Of a stretch of 64,000 nucleotides of DNA, positions 1 to 11,342 are shown piece by piece; within the stretch, counting starts at the first letter, position 1; the number at the start of each line of letters is the position of its first letter. The notes beneath the pieces are model-generated. The model was not told where the DNA came from. It saw nothing but the letters and a program-made list of their open reading frames with translations, and did not search any database. This stretch comes from Capitella teleta (taxonomy: Eukaryota; Annelida; Polychaeta; Capitellidae). A program made the position numbers and the translations under genes. The stretch spans positions 101,115 to 165,114 of the forward strand of contig KB298871.1 of assembly GCA_000328365.1 (NCBI GenBank), written 5' to 3'.

Positions 1-648
1 CATTCTTCTATCCCTGACTGTTTATCAACTGACATACCCTCAACGAATGTTTCTAATTTAAGTACATCTTGATAGTTACAATGCCCTAAAATGCGATGCC
101 ACTCATTTACACTCCTGCACTTGTTAACCTTGGATTTGGATGCATGTAACTCAGCACACAGGTAGTACAAACCACCCCTGTCAAAATCCTCCGAGATCTG
201 GATATCAATCGCTTGCAGCTGGTTGATGAGTTCCTTCATCTGTTTTAGATGATCTTCAACGTTCGAACCTTCACTCATAACACTTCTGTAGAATCTTCTA
301 CGTAGCAGCAACTTATTTGCTCGTGTGTCACGATCGAAATGAGCATGCAGTTAGGATATCCCAGGCCTCCTTCGGTGACTCCGTTTCGGCAATGAGGTAT
401 ATGTAGGGCTTTCCTACGTTTAGCCCGAGCCAAGAAAATGTTTTTTCCTTCTGCTTCAGCCTTTCTTCTAACCTCGCCGTTGACTCACCCACCCTGGCGC
501 CATAGTCCTCCTCTGTCACGTAATTCCACAGATTTTTAGTCTTCATGAGCTGTTTGAACTGGAATTTCCAGCTGCTCCAATCAGCCGGAGAGTTCAACTT
601 ATCCATGGTCACTCTTCCATCCATGATTTAGCTCTCAAATGGGTCAGA

Positions 649-662
649 CTGGGCCCATAACC
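649..662 (-). other. Primer-binding site, half initiator-Met tRNA type
   Basis: The plus strand reads CTGGGCCCATAACC, which is the anticodon-arm sequence of eukaryotic initiator methionine tRNA. On the element's strand its complement follows the LTR end directly. Drosophila copia is known to prime from such a half tRNA, whereas most LTR elements use the tRNA 3' end. Confidence 0.75.
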
Positions 663-806
663 TGTTAAACTCAGCAGAAACACAGAACGAGGGACGCCAT
701 TTGCAGTACTGACACTCTCGAACAAAAACTATTTATTATATAGACTTTCATGTTGTGTGAACCGTTGTGATTCTGCATTACCATAGAGAACGTTATGATA
801 TCAACA
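663..806 (-). repeat. 5' LTR of the copia element
   Basis: This 144-bp segment begins TGTTGATATCATAACG and ends TTTAACA on the element's strand, so it has the TG...CA ends of an LTR. It contains a TATATAATAAATAG stretch suitable as a promoter. It sits directly before the primer-binding site. The partner 3' LTR is off the window, so identity between the two LTRs cannot be checked here. Confidence 0.7.
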
Positions 807-845
807 GATTACAACAAACAGACCCAAACATCCCAGCAAACACAG

Positions 846-1057
846 AACGTTAGGCAAATGTGGGAGACACGTGTAGGTAACCTTCCCTAACGTTACAAAA
901 TAACGTTATCTAACGTTACTCAGGATGGGGGCAATAACGTTATCTAACGTTACCATGGTAAAGTTAGGTAACGTTATTGTAACGTTATCTAACGTTACCA
1001 AAAAATTACACCTAACCTAACCAAAAATAACTTAACCTAACCTAACCTAACCTAACC
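846..1057. repeat. AACGTT-rich island with (CCTAA)n run
   Basis: The motif TAACGTTA recurs about eight times between 848 and 1000, often as TAACGTTATCTAACGTTAC with 12-40 bp spacing. The island grades into (CCTAA)n runs at 1010-1022 and 1034-1057. It begins 40 bp beyond the outer end of the copia LTR. One more TAACGTTA lies near 1217. It could be a decayed satellite or a simple repeat spread from a short seed. Confidence 0.75.
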
Positions 1058-1442
1058 AAAAATAACCTGCATAGTAACATGATATACATGCACCTCATGT
1101 TGTTTTAACGAACCTTAATTAAAGCCACTGCATAACGTCTAATCTCATATTAAGTTACCAAGCTTCATCAACCATTAGCTGCATATGTACAATTAGCGGC
1201 ACGTGTGTATCACGTTTACCTAACGTTAAATAACCAAAAATAAGAATAAGAGTAAGCCGATCGAAAAAAAAATGCAGAAGCTAATTTATTTACAACAGAC
1301 TAAACAGTAGAATACTGCCGGTTATAATATGCATGCAGATACAATAATTGTGCATGCATAGCGTAAAATGGTCAACCCCATATGTATGCATAATTATGTA
1401 TGATATAAGTGTGCTGTAAGATTTACATATTGTCAATTTCAG

Positions 1443-1670
1443 ACACATCAAAGAATACATGGAAGGAGAGGCAGAATTCGACATCGACGACGCAGAGAAA
1501 GCAGAACTCGAGTAGAACTTTTTCAAGTAGGAATGCAGATACATGGCTCTGTCTCACGTCAGAATCAAGTAATTAGTGTGAAACTACATGTGTTAGGGAC
1601 TGAAATCCAATCAAACTTGCAGGTTGCACGATACTGACCACAACCGCAAACTCGATGGCTGGCCAGTATG
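1443..1670 (+). pseudogene. MCFD2-like EF-hand protein fragment, probably a pseudogene
   Basis: Two exon-like pieces splice in phase. Piece one (1443-1526, after TTTCAG) reads HIKEYMEGEAEFDIDDAEK and then, two codons after an in-frame TAG at 1513, NFFK. Piece two (1623 to about 1670, after TTGCAG) continues LHDTDHNRKLDG. This matches the MCFD2 family layout 'EHI.EHLEG...Y/FFK.HD.D.N..LDG', with a canonical first EF-hand loop (D-x-D-x-N-x-x-L-D-G). No upstream exon, second EF-hand or clean continuation after 1670 was found. The stop codon and missing ends make a decayed partial copy most likely. A competing frame across 1590-1917 is also largely open, so the call is not certain. Confidence 0.45.
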
Positions 1671-2379
1671 ACACACGCCACGCAATACCAGCTTCCGAAA
1701 CTGATCCATGGAGGCTTGCCAAACAATCAACTACACGACAAGATTTCTCCCGTGGAGTTATACATGAGCAGTAAGTATTTCCAGATAACTTTCGGGCCGA
1801 AGCCTGGCTGTATAGAATTTTTAGGGGGAATTCCAAGAAGGAAAGCAAATACACTGTAGTCAAGAAATATACTATTGGAGAATTCAAAGTGATAACGTCG
1901 AAAAATGTTGAGAAATAGCGCAGAAACGGCATCGTAATTATTGTTATGCAAGATTACGCAAGAATGGTGCAACCTGGCGCAGTATTAGCACCTAGCTTTA
2001 TTGCACATATTATTGTAGCACAAAATCGTTTGGTGTAAACTAAAAGACCCTAATTTTAATCATGAATGAGCTATAGTCGACCCCGTTTGAAACTTTGGAA
2101 ATTCACTGTGACTCTGACCTTTGACCTACGAATAATAACGAGAAAAATCGGGAGAAATCTAATAAGAAACGATACGAAAATTCGAGAAATTGCGCAGATA
2201 TGTGTCGCTTAAAATGGTTTTTGACTAAACACTGACAAATATATTGAAATATATCATTTTCTTCGAAGACTCAAAAGCGCACGTACCACTCTACCAAGAA
2301 AAATATAAACATTTTGAAAATTAAAAATAATCAATAATTGATGCAATTAATTGCGTTAATTACCATCATGACCTCGAAC

Positions 2380-2629
2380 AGATGACATTTCAATATGCTC
2401 GTTCAGGGGCTCATCTGATTTAGCTCTCTTCGTGATCACACACCACTCGTATTTAAATGTTCCTCTCTCATTCAAAATAAACTATTTGATTTCTTTGCAA
2501 AAATGGGCGCAGAACAACCTAGTCAATCCATACCAGGTAATTTTTTTTCGGAATGATTGAAATACTTTGGCAAATTTTAAGAGTTTTGTTTTTAACATGG
2601 AGTAGATAGCATACTTTTGGCACTCTGTG
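2380..2629 (+). mobile_element. GTGGGCC-family TIR transposon, right-end fragment
   Basis: The stretch from GCTCGTTCAGGGGCTCATC near 2398 to ACTTTTGGCACTCTGTG near 2628 aligns by eye with the right halves of the copies at 15351, 20829 and 26926. Its right end is a degraded form of the terminal repeat CTACTTTTGGCCCACTCTG. The left half is missing. It is non-coding. Confidence 0.7.
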
Positions 2630-3644
2630 TGATTTGATTTAAGGTACCAGGTATGTTTATTCAGATACTGTAAACTAAAACTGAATAGGAATACCATTGC
2701 TTCTCTTAAAGCAATTGATTTAATTTTCCCCTGGTTGAGGAATAATTACAAGAAAGAAATAGAAGTATGATGTAATTATAAGATCTATATATTTATATTC
2801 TGAAAAACAAACATTGTACATTTGACGTTCAAGCAAAAATGATTGTCAATTATTGCTGAGACGTCAAAATAATTCTTGAAACACGATAATATTGTTTTGG
2901 TCCCAACGAAGAAGGAGAGCTGCCTGAATGGAAGAGGAATGTTGTATCCAATTGCGCCATGATTTAACAGTACTAAAGAATTTCTGATACGCTTATATTA
3001 AGTAACAGATTTTCCAACTGCATAAGAGTGAATAAAAGCAAAATGGGTCAAAAAGCGAAAATAAAAAAAAAGACAAAGTGACGAGTATTATATGAAATAG
3101 TCTGGGCTGAGCTGAGGTATATATAAAAAAAAGAGATTCTCCAAAGAAAACAAATAAAATATTCAGATCTGATTATGAGAAGGAACAATTAAAACAATTT
3201 CAGATCTACATTGGCATATATATTTTACAATTTACATATATGTAACAGAGCAACAAGCCAAAATATATTAACACATGAAACATAAAACATTAACTAAATA
3301 CAATTTTCATATAATTATATGTTACATATGGCCTGAGTCATTTTGATAAAACTACTCACATCTTGAAAAAAAAAAAAGATATTAAAAATAATATTCAAAA
3401 TGAGTACTTTTGGAATGTTACTGGATTAATTTATCATAACAACTTTTTCAGTTTTTATCAAAAAGTACTGTATTTTCATTCATACATCGCATTCGCCGTG
3501 AAAAAAAAAAAAAAACATTTGAGAAGAAATTGCGTCAAAGATGCTAGAACACAGAATAAAAAAAAGTTATGGGCACATAATGAGGAAAGCATTGCATCCA
3601 GCTGACAAAAAGAATATCTGCAAATTAAAGAATTCAGAAAGAGC
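2630..3644. other. AT-rich intergenic stretch, no gene seen
   Basis: This holds A-tracts and short low-complexity ORFs only. Its right part is downstream of the Ig-protein stop codon and may include that gene's 3' UTR; no clear polyadenylation signal was chosen. Confidence 0.4.
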
Positions 3645-6600
3645 TCAAATAACAGTGCTATTCTGATCAACATAGGGACCTCCTTCGTCTCTCTGTACAT
3701 GTCCATTAGTTCCGTTCTGCTGGAACTCCAAGCGCTTAGGATTTGTGAAATAAGCACGGGATTCAACACCCCTGGATTTCCCCCGTGCAACGTCTGTATG
3801 TGCAGCTCTTGGGGGAGGTCGGGGGTTTTCAGCCCCTGGGGAGTAAGCAATGTCTCCCTCGGATTGCACGCTACGAGGACTGACAGGAGGAGGCGGCTGG
3901 TAAGGTGTAGCGTAGCCAGAGGAGAGGTCTTCGTGGGCTGCGTAAATGTTCTTCTGAGGATGCTTGGGCCGCACTGCCTGCTGACTGGAGGTGGAGGAGT
4001 TGGAGTCTTGATGAATGTGGACGGTGTGCAGTGCTAATCCCTGAGTGGAAGCATTAGCACTGCTCATTCCGGAGTCACTCTGTTCGTCCTCTACCAAGTG
4101 ACGAGGGTAGGGCCCTCGTTGCTCTCGTTCTGAACGCCGGCCTTTCTGCCGAGGTCTTTCTTCCCTGTATGGTTGTTGCTGGCTGTCGACGTTTATTTCA
4201 CTTATTGTATCATTGCCGTCTTGAGTCAGATGTTGAGAATCCTCGTAACGAGATTTCTGACCAATCATCAAGCTGTTTGTGCGGCCAGCCGTTGACCGAC
4301 GCTCAGCCATCTTTTTCTGCTTAGCCAAGGCGTGAGCCATGCAGTCCCTTCCGGCTAACACGCCCATCAGGATACCAATAGCGATGGCTATGCCTAAGAA
4401 CACAGCCAGCACAACGACAGCATCCTTGTATCCATTGTTCTTGGCAACCCAATCGTCAGGTTCCTGAGGGAAAAACAAAAAGATGACAAGCTGAGACACA
4501 GAAAGCAGATTAAATTACCTTGAAACATTGAGGTGAGGCCCAGCCTTCCTGCTCCATCATGCACTTGCAACTGGCTGATTCCGCATCATCTGAAATTAAA
4601 GCATGTAAGAATCAGAAACAAGAAACAAGCAACAAGACTTACCACAAACGCCTATGACAATCGAGGACATGCGACTCTTCCCAGCGGAAAAGACACACTC
4701 AATAGTAGATGAATCTTCATATTTCACATCTGCAGTCAAACAATGAATTAATTGAAAAATTGACCAATTGAATATAAGAGCACAAACCTTGTATTTTCAA
4801 AGTGTGAACGTCCTTCAAACCAGAAGACACACGAGATAGAGAGTAACGTCTGCCATCAACGTTGAAATTATGATCCAGGGTGCCATGGTAGCCAACGCGC
4901 ACAACCACTGAGCCTTTGCGCATTCGCCATATGACGTCACGACCTCCCAGGAGACTGTAATCAGCTGTGCAGGTGACGGTTACCGAAGAGGAGGGGTGAA
5001 CGACCTCACTGGGCGACACAGTTATGTCAAGTGCATGGTCGCTCACTGCGTCTGTATGAGAAAGAATAAAAATCAGTAATATCTATCAAATTTAGATCAT
5101 CGTTTAATTTGTGCAAAGAAGCTTTAACAAAAAGCCCAACTCCCACTCCAATCGGTCATGAACCCCACCTCACGCCCTCTGCTGGTGAAGCTCAAATGCG
5201 CTTTAAAAGTTTAAATGAGTGAGCACGCTGTGCAATTAGCATTGCGTAGATGGCAGATCGAGCGTTATATTTGTCATGAAAAAGATCTGAAAGAGAGCAA
5301 GTGGTCGTCCGGCTATGGAGCCAATGGGCAGCCAATGGATGCGATGATTATCAAGGACAGTTTCAAAATCATCTACTTAAATTGCTGCTGATCAAAAGAG
5401 GTTATTTTGAAAAAAGTTGAATGTTTTGTTTAACCTGTCACATGGGCCATTCGCCTTCAATTTTCATTGATTTCGCCGTGACCAGACTTTGTAAAAGTGT
5501 GTCAACACTGAGCTATTATAACTTAACTTGTTGTATTTACAAAGAATACTATATTATCACTCGCAGATGCGATGTTTGGGTGCAAAACATCAGACGAGAT
5601 GACTGCAGCAGTCATTCGGAAGCAACACAAAAATCTGTGCAGCAAACAACGAGGATTCACAGCTTATGAATGCTCAAGCAAGATATGTAAAGAACAAACT
5701 TCAATATCATGTGTCAACACATATACATATTCATAACATAAACAGGCTCACACCGTGTGCTGTACCTACTCTTCTCTGTTTGAGATTATTATTACAGTAA
5801 AACCTCGATGTGTCGAAGTTTGTGCCTGAGGTTAGCTCAATTACTTCGACTTAGGGATACTTCGACGGACGAATCAAGGCCGTTATGATTCCAAATCGTG
5901 TTCTGACGCTTTGATTGACGATATGCGTTATGCACTTGTAAACGATGAGAGGCTATGATTTTGTGATTGAAACAGTAATTAACAAATATTAATAAAAAAA
6001 AGTAATGTCAAAAGGTGAAAATATTATCTTGGAAGTCCTGGGAAAAAAAACATTTCGCGGAAGGTTGTTGTAGCTCTGAAAGTCTTAAGTGTCTTCACGT
6101 GGAGCTTGCGTTTTGTCGCCATAGCGATGCTGATGAACTAATGATGCTGAAGACTGTTGGTCACTAGATTTATACTGTTTCTCGCAAAAACACTCTAAAC
6201 AAACATCTTTGATATTATTGTTGCGTGCTTTGATATTAAAGCTGTCATAAAGTTCATATAATAGATCGAAGGCTGGATTTCTTTAATTAACTCTAGCTTC
6301 GAATGTGAGCGGTCTTTGGTCGGCAATTCAATAAAGATCATCAAAAGCACACCAACAACAATTTAATGCCTTAGTTGAGATCTACGGTCCGTTGATCTTT
6401 GGAGTCAGCCTCGCTTTGGTCGCAGCTTAAACAGAGGAGAGATAAAGGCTGCCGACTACTTTGTGGGGCGGGGATGTTTTGATGTTTTAATTGTAAGCAA
6501 CTGTGCCTAACTCTCTTTGAAGTAACCAAACTGAGAAATGTGCTTATAGAATTTTTCGACTTCGAGCTATAGATCGAAAATAGGTCTCGGGGATACAGAA

Positions 6601-7611
6601 AACACTTCGACACAGGGATAAATTTGAGAATGAGACGTTCGAGGGACAGATGTTAATGCTAATAGAAAAGTATAGGAGAATTGTCGGGACTTCAAAAAAA
6701 CTTCGACACAGAGAGACATTCGAGGGACGGATGTTCGACACATCGAGGTTTTACTCTATATATATCTGGTTATATCGTAAGGAAAGCTGGATTGACGTTC
6801 CCCTGTGCAAAGTGTATTGCAACGCTAATCTGATTCAGTCTTCAAATACATTATTTCTAAATTCTAAACTAAATGATTCTGATCGCTCCCTGACAATTCC
6901 CCGTGAAAGCACCCCTGGGGAGCTAACATAAGTCTGAGAAGACTTAGCTGACATACAGCTAGACGTCATCATCGCCATCATCGGCCATGGATCTCACAGA
7001 CCTCGCCCGATTACGTGCTACACAAGACGGTACCTGAGGCTGAGTGTCTTTACAAAGACTAAGAGTAATTAAGAGTTTTTAAGACACAGACTGACAGAGT
7101 GACATATCACATAGCGAGAGTCTTTTGTCTTATTCTTCAAGTTGAGAAGTTGTGATGGTAACCTGGTACAGTGTGTCTACGTACAGAGTGGCTCTGAGTC
7201 TGTGTCAGTGTATGTACTATTATATAACTATCATACTATGTACTAATAATGTAGCGAAACGCTACGCTCCCGAGTGGATGACCAGATCATCATGATGACT
7301 GGAGTCTGGAGTCAGTGCGTGGACGATGGAAGGGTATTCTACTATTCAGGTAGCAAATTCCTGGATCTGACATCCACTTTACTCTATCAACCTGGGTGTA
7401 TTACATGGTACCACATTAAATGTGCTGACAGTGACAGTGGGCAAAGGCAAAAACTAAATTCTAAAAATCAAATTATCAAGTTTCCCGGGGAACTCCCTCA
7501 TTTCCCTCTCCCCCGACAAAGGAAATGGTCGAATAGTGACAATCTGTACTCACGTGATAATTGTATAATAACATAAATGAATAAAAATCCTATCTGTCGA
7601 TTTGAAGCCAT
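3645..7611 (-). CDS. Single-pass Ig-domain membrane protein with long cytoplasmic tail
   Basis: Five exons (7611-7554, 5051-4788, 4729-4643, 4589-4519, 4463-3645) join in phase to a 432-aa protein. Exon 1 encodes a signal peptide (MASNRQIGFLFIYVIIQLS, cleavage likely after LSHA). Exons 2-3 form one Ig domain: first cysteine in VTVTCTADY, core tryptophan in DVIWRMRKG, second cysteine in TIECVF. Exon 4 adds a small cysteine-rich piece (SCKCMMEQEGW). Exon 5 holds a transmembrane helix (AVVVLAVFLGIAIAIGILMG) and a tail of about 250 aa rich in Ser, Gln, Pro and Arg. The C-terminus STVI fits a class I PDZ ligand. This suggests a cell-surface adhesion or signalling receptor, but I recognise no named orthologue. 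The long first intron hosts a pogo-like element. Exon 1 was assigned from its signal peptide and phase match and is the least certain part. Confidence 0.75.
5795..6757. mobile_element. Pogo/Tigger-like TIR element in intron 1 of the Ig gene
   Basis: The left end CAGTAAAACCTCGATGTGTC and the right end TTCGACACATCGAGGTTTTA are inverted repeats. TA lies directly left of the element, and TA-rich sequence adjoins the right end. CAGTnnAACCTCG-type ends are typical of pogo/Tigger elements. No transposase frame survives. Subterminal TTCGA blocks recur at both ends (5840-5870, 6555-6745). Confidence 0.75.
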
Positions 7612-9726
7612 CCTGTCAAATATTTCATTTGTGATCCGAATTTCACACAAACAGCGAATTTCAGGTGAAAATGACTGCGAAGAACTCTCCGACAATGGAG
7701 GACGAAAAGATGACTCACCTGGAAACCTAACATCCGGTATTGTGAATCGAGTCATCTTTTGTCGTTTTTATCATGAATATTCGCTTCACATAAGGTTAAA
7801 TTAGTGACCTTCTTTGATTAACCCATATTTTAAATAATATGTGTTATTATTTATGCCGGTCAGTATGCTTATGAGTGCAGATCATCGATTGGCACTGTAG
7901 TTGAGCGATAATACAGTGCCTTGATCATTCAGTCATTGTATGAATACTATGAGCACTTTTCGAATCAACCCGAACCCCAAAATCCAAATTCTGCAATTGC
8001 GGGGAGGGTCCCCCCCATCGCTCTAAAAACGGCGTTATGATTTTTTTGGGGTATAGAGACAAAAATGAGATATGCTTTTTGGGGGGAAAATTAAGAGGTC
8101 AATCGCCACGGAGCTCAACTCTATATTTGGTCATATATGGATGCGTATATCAAAAATGAGAGTCACAGAGTGGGGATGAACACGGATATAATGGGGCCGA
8201 TCTTCTGGGAATCTTCTTTTGAGAAGTCACAGTGTTGGCGATCAGAGCTGCCATGGAGAAAAGAGTCAGGGCCAGGCATGCGGCATCGGCAGCAACGATA
8301 TAGTCAAATAGGTGGAAATCATTGGAATGTGTTGAAGAATTCGCTAACCAAAGACGCTGTTTAGTTTTCTTTTGACGAAAAAGAAAAGTCATGTCTGATA
8401 GAATTATGTACAACATAGTAAAATCCACTGACATATTCAAAAATGTTTTGATTTGATTTGGCAATAACAAGCATGCCTGCTTGTTCACGACTTAGAGCTG
8501 CTCAGCGCTGAACGACGACTGCCTGCTGTGAGGTGATCTTATTAATGCGATATTTCTGGGAGCATTTGCCATAAAATGACCTGGTAAAAGGCCTGAAATA
8601 CATGATGATAAGAGGCTTCTCCAACTATATACGTAAATTTTCTCTGCATTTAGCCCACGCTTTGACCAAAAAAAATCCCTGTTTGTAATCAAATGTTAGC
8701 TCCCTAATGCAGGGAAAGATAGATATTGTAAGGAGATTGTACTACCGATGACATGCTAGCTAAATGGCAGGTCCTCCACGATAATGTTTGGAGCACCTTT
8801 TACACACTTTTCACTGCAAAAACTTCTTTTTTTTACACACAGAATTTTTAATTGTATTGTTGTGTAGATCCTCATTATGCTTAGCAGTTAGCATGTATCA
8901 TGGTAACGCAAGCCCTTTAAACAAAACATTCAGAAGAAGTTTCAAGAGGCATTGCACATGTGGACAACTTGGTTGCCTGTTGATTTCACAAACTGATAAA
9001 GAGATGAACTTCTTATCAGCGTAGGAAATTTTTCCCGAGCTGCACGAGCTGCAGCTAAAGTATAAGCCCAAGATACAACGACAGTAACATGCTTTATGCT
9101 ACATTGTATACTTTCAGCAAACATCATTTGGAAATATATAAAATTAGTAACCTTATGTCAAATTCATGAGGCGCAAGGCATTTCATAGCAATTGTTCTAT
9201 AGATATTCTGAAATAATGATGAGTCGCTAAGTCGCCAAGCTACATGAACAATTAACTGTACTTAATTAATTATTAATTTCCAATTCAATTCTGATTAATT
9301 TCCAACATGGTTCAAGGAAGTGGTGTAATGCAGTGCTGTTTGTGGTTTATACGAAAACTGTAATTGACATAAAGACGCCACTGAACACCCCCACTATCCG
9401 ACGGATCACGATATTTGCCCAGCCCTACCCTCAATTATTATCAGGGCTTTGCGTCAGTCAATTAGATGATGTTGACTGTTGGGCCTCGAAAATGTTCGTC
9501 AATTGTGTTGGAAATCCTTTTTGTTGGCCAAAATAACTTTCTGGGTCAATAATCGTTAATTGGCGATCATATAGTGATAAATCAAATTTGGTTTTGTGAG
9601 TGGTGAGCCAAGATAGTCTGTTATAGCTTATAATGTGCGCCCACAGAGAGCTTTCCATTGCACTCGTAACAATAGCTTTGATTTCTTCAGGTTTCCCACT
9701 TTGCACTGTCCGCACTCCACAGTGAG
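7612..9726. other. Intergenic stretch, no gene recognised
   Basis: This lies between the 5' end of the Ig gene and the start of NTH1. Short ORFs near 8137-8490 and 8790-9130 show no domain or splice support. The sequence is mixed AT-rich with a G/C run near 8000-8010. It must contain the promoters of both divergent genes. Confidence 0.4.
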
Positions 9727-10955
9727 ATGTCTCAAAGAATAACAAGACTCTCAACTTCTTCTCTGGCTTCAAAAATTGCTAACAACTTGAAAAATTCCAA
9801 GCAAAATTCAGACCAAGCCCATACATTTCACTCCAAGTCAAAACCCCTGGCATCCAAGGTCAAGAAGCGACCTCAAGTGAAAATTGAATACGAGCCCACT
9901 GATCTAGTATCGAATGAATATGAACCTTCAGCTGCAAAAAAAAATAAAGTATTTCCATCGAACTGGGAGGAACAGTTGGCAAACATCCAAGAAATGAGAA
10001 GAAAGAAGGACGCTCCTGTGGACACTATGGGATGTGATGTCATCACCGATCAGAAGGCCTCTCCTCAGGTATCCAATATAATGTATTTATAACTCCTATG
10101 ATATCACATGACTCTCAGGAATACCGATATCAGATTCTTCTCTCACTGATGCTGTCGAGTCAAACGAGAGACCAAGTCACGTCAGCTGCCATGATGAAAT
10201 TGAGGCAGCATGGTTGCAGCATTGATTCCATTTTGGCAACTTCTGATGAGAAACTTGGAGAACTGATTTACCCAGCTGGATTCTGGAAAGTAAGTGATAG
10301 AAGCCTCATTTTTATTTTTTATTTTTTTCTCCAATCCTATGACTTAAGCTTTAGTGTGATTTCCTAATTTATTTGATGTTTGACTTTTTCTCTCATCCCA
10401 GAGGAAAGTTGAATACATCAAGAAAACATCCAAAATTCTCAAGAGTGATTTCTCAATGGATATCCCAAACACTGTTGAAGGCCTCTGTTCTCTCCCTGGT
10501 CAGTATTATTGCATTGATAAATTTTTTCTCATTTTCTATTCAGTATTCATCTCTTTTTTTTAATCAGGTGTTGGTCCTAAAATGGCGCATTTGGTCATGA
10601 AATCTGCATGGGGAGAAATTAGTGGCATAGGAGTTGACACTCACGTTCATCGCATCTGTAATCGCCTCGATTGGGTCAAGACCAAGCAACCGGAAGAAAC
10701 TAGGGTTGAGTTGGAGGAATGGCTACCAAGGTGCGACAATTTATCCCCGGCATAAATTTACACAAATTATTTGTTCGTTCTTTCAGAGATCTGTGGGTTG
10801 ACATAAATGCTCTTCTCGTAGGATTTGGTCAGACAATTTGTCGGCCTGTTGGTCCGGACTGTTTCTCCTGTTTGAATAAAAACATCTGTCCAGTCGGAAA
10901 AACTCAGAAATCTCCCAAGAAATCTCCCAAAAAAGCTGTGAAAGTCAAAACTTGA
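9727..10955 (+). CDS. NTH1: Endonuclease III-like DNA glycosylase/AP lyase
   Basis: This base-excision-repair enzyme removes oxidised pyrimidines and cuts the abasic site by beta-elimination, in nucleus and mitochondria. Exons 9727-10068, 10119-10289, 10402-10498, 10568-10730 and 10787-10955 give 313 aa, close to human NTHL1 (312). The N-terminus is basic. Family marks in order: [15 protein letters not shown], the helix-hairpin-helix [11 protein letters not shown] with the catalytic lysine, VDTHVHRI with the catalytic aspartate, and a [4Fe-4S] site with exact C-x6-C-x2-C-x5-C spacing ([17 protein letters not shown]). A lysine-rich tail ([12 protein letters not shown]) follows the cluster and may aid DNA binding or nuclear import. 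The start ATG is the first in frame. The gene is convergent with the GH3 gene, with stop codons about 390 bp apart. Confidence 0.95.
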
Positions 10956-11342
10956 TCCTACTGTTAGCTGTTTGTTACGTTAGTTCTAACTCATTATTTT
11001 GTTGTACTGTTTTGGTTTAGAAAAAAAAACTTTTTATTTTTTCATCATTTTGAATTCTGCTTGACAATTTTAATTGATACTGCCCTCATTGAAATCAACA
11101 AATAATTATACAGTAAGCATTTATTTATAATGAAGAAGATCAATACCTGAAACATTCAGTATAGATTTTGTGTATATTCAAGTACAAATTTTCAATATAT
11201 CATGTACGTGTATGAATAGAAAATATGCAAAATAATTAAGAGATTAATCTGCATTAACTCAGGAACACAAGAAGAGTGAGCAAAAAGAGAATCGCAAAAG
11301 GGAAAGCAGGTGTTGGGCAAAACATTTGTTCTTGTAGATGTT

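Larger units (their letters stand above)
1..806 (-). mobile_element. Ty1/copia-type LTR retrotransposon, 5' part (fossil)
   Basis: The minus strand reads a copia-type gag (UBN2/DUF4219-like) start at about 624-328 with the family pattern 'W..W...F..LM....LW' and, nearer the window edge, a GAG-pre-integrase-like stretch. It is preceded on the element's own 5' side by a primer-binding site and a short LTR (663-806). The rest of the element lies outside the window to the left. The copy looks slightly broken, with at most a few breaks in the visible part. The very short LTR recalls the GalEa group of animal copia elements (inference). Age cannot be judged from one LTR. Confidence 0.8.

Noticed and set aside
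1573-1932. A 119-codon minus-strand ORF and a 63-codon plus ORF at the same place
   Set aside because: No domain, splice or homology support; the plus-strand EF-hand pieces explain the left part better.
8137-8488. Overlapping ORFs on both strands
   Set aside because: No motif, no splice context and low-complexity ends.
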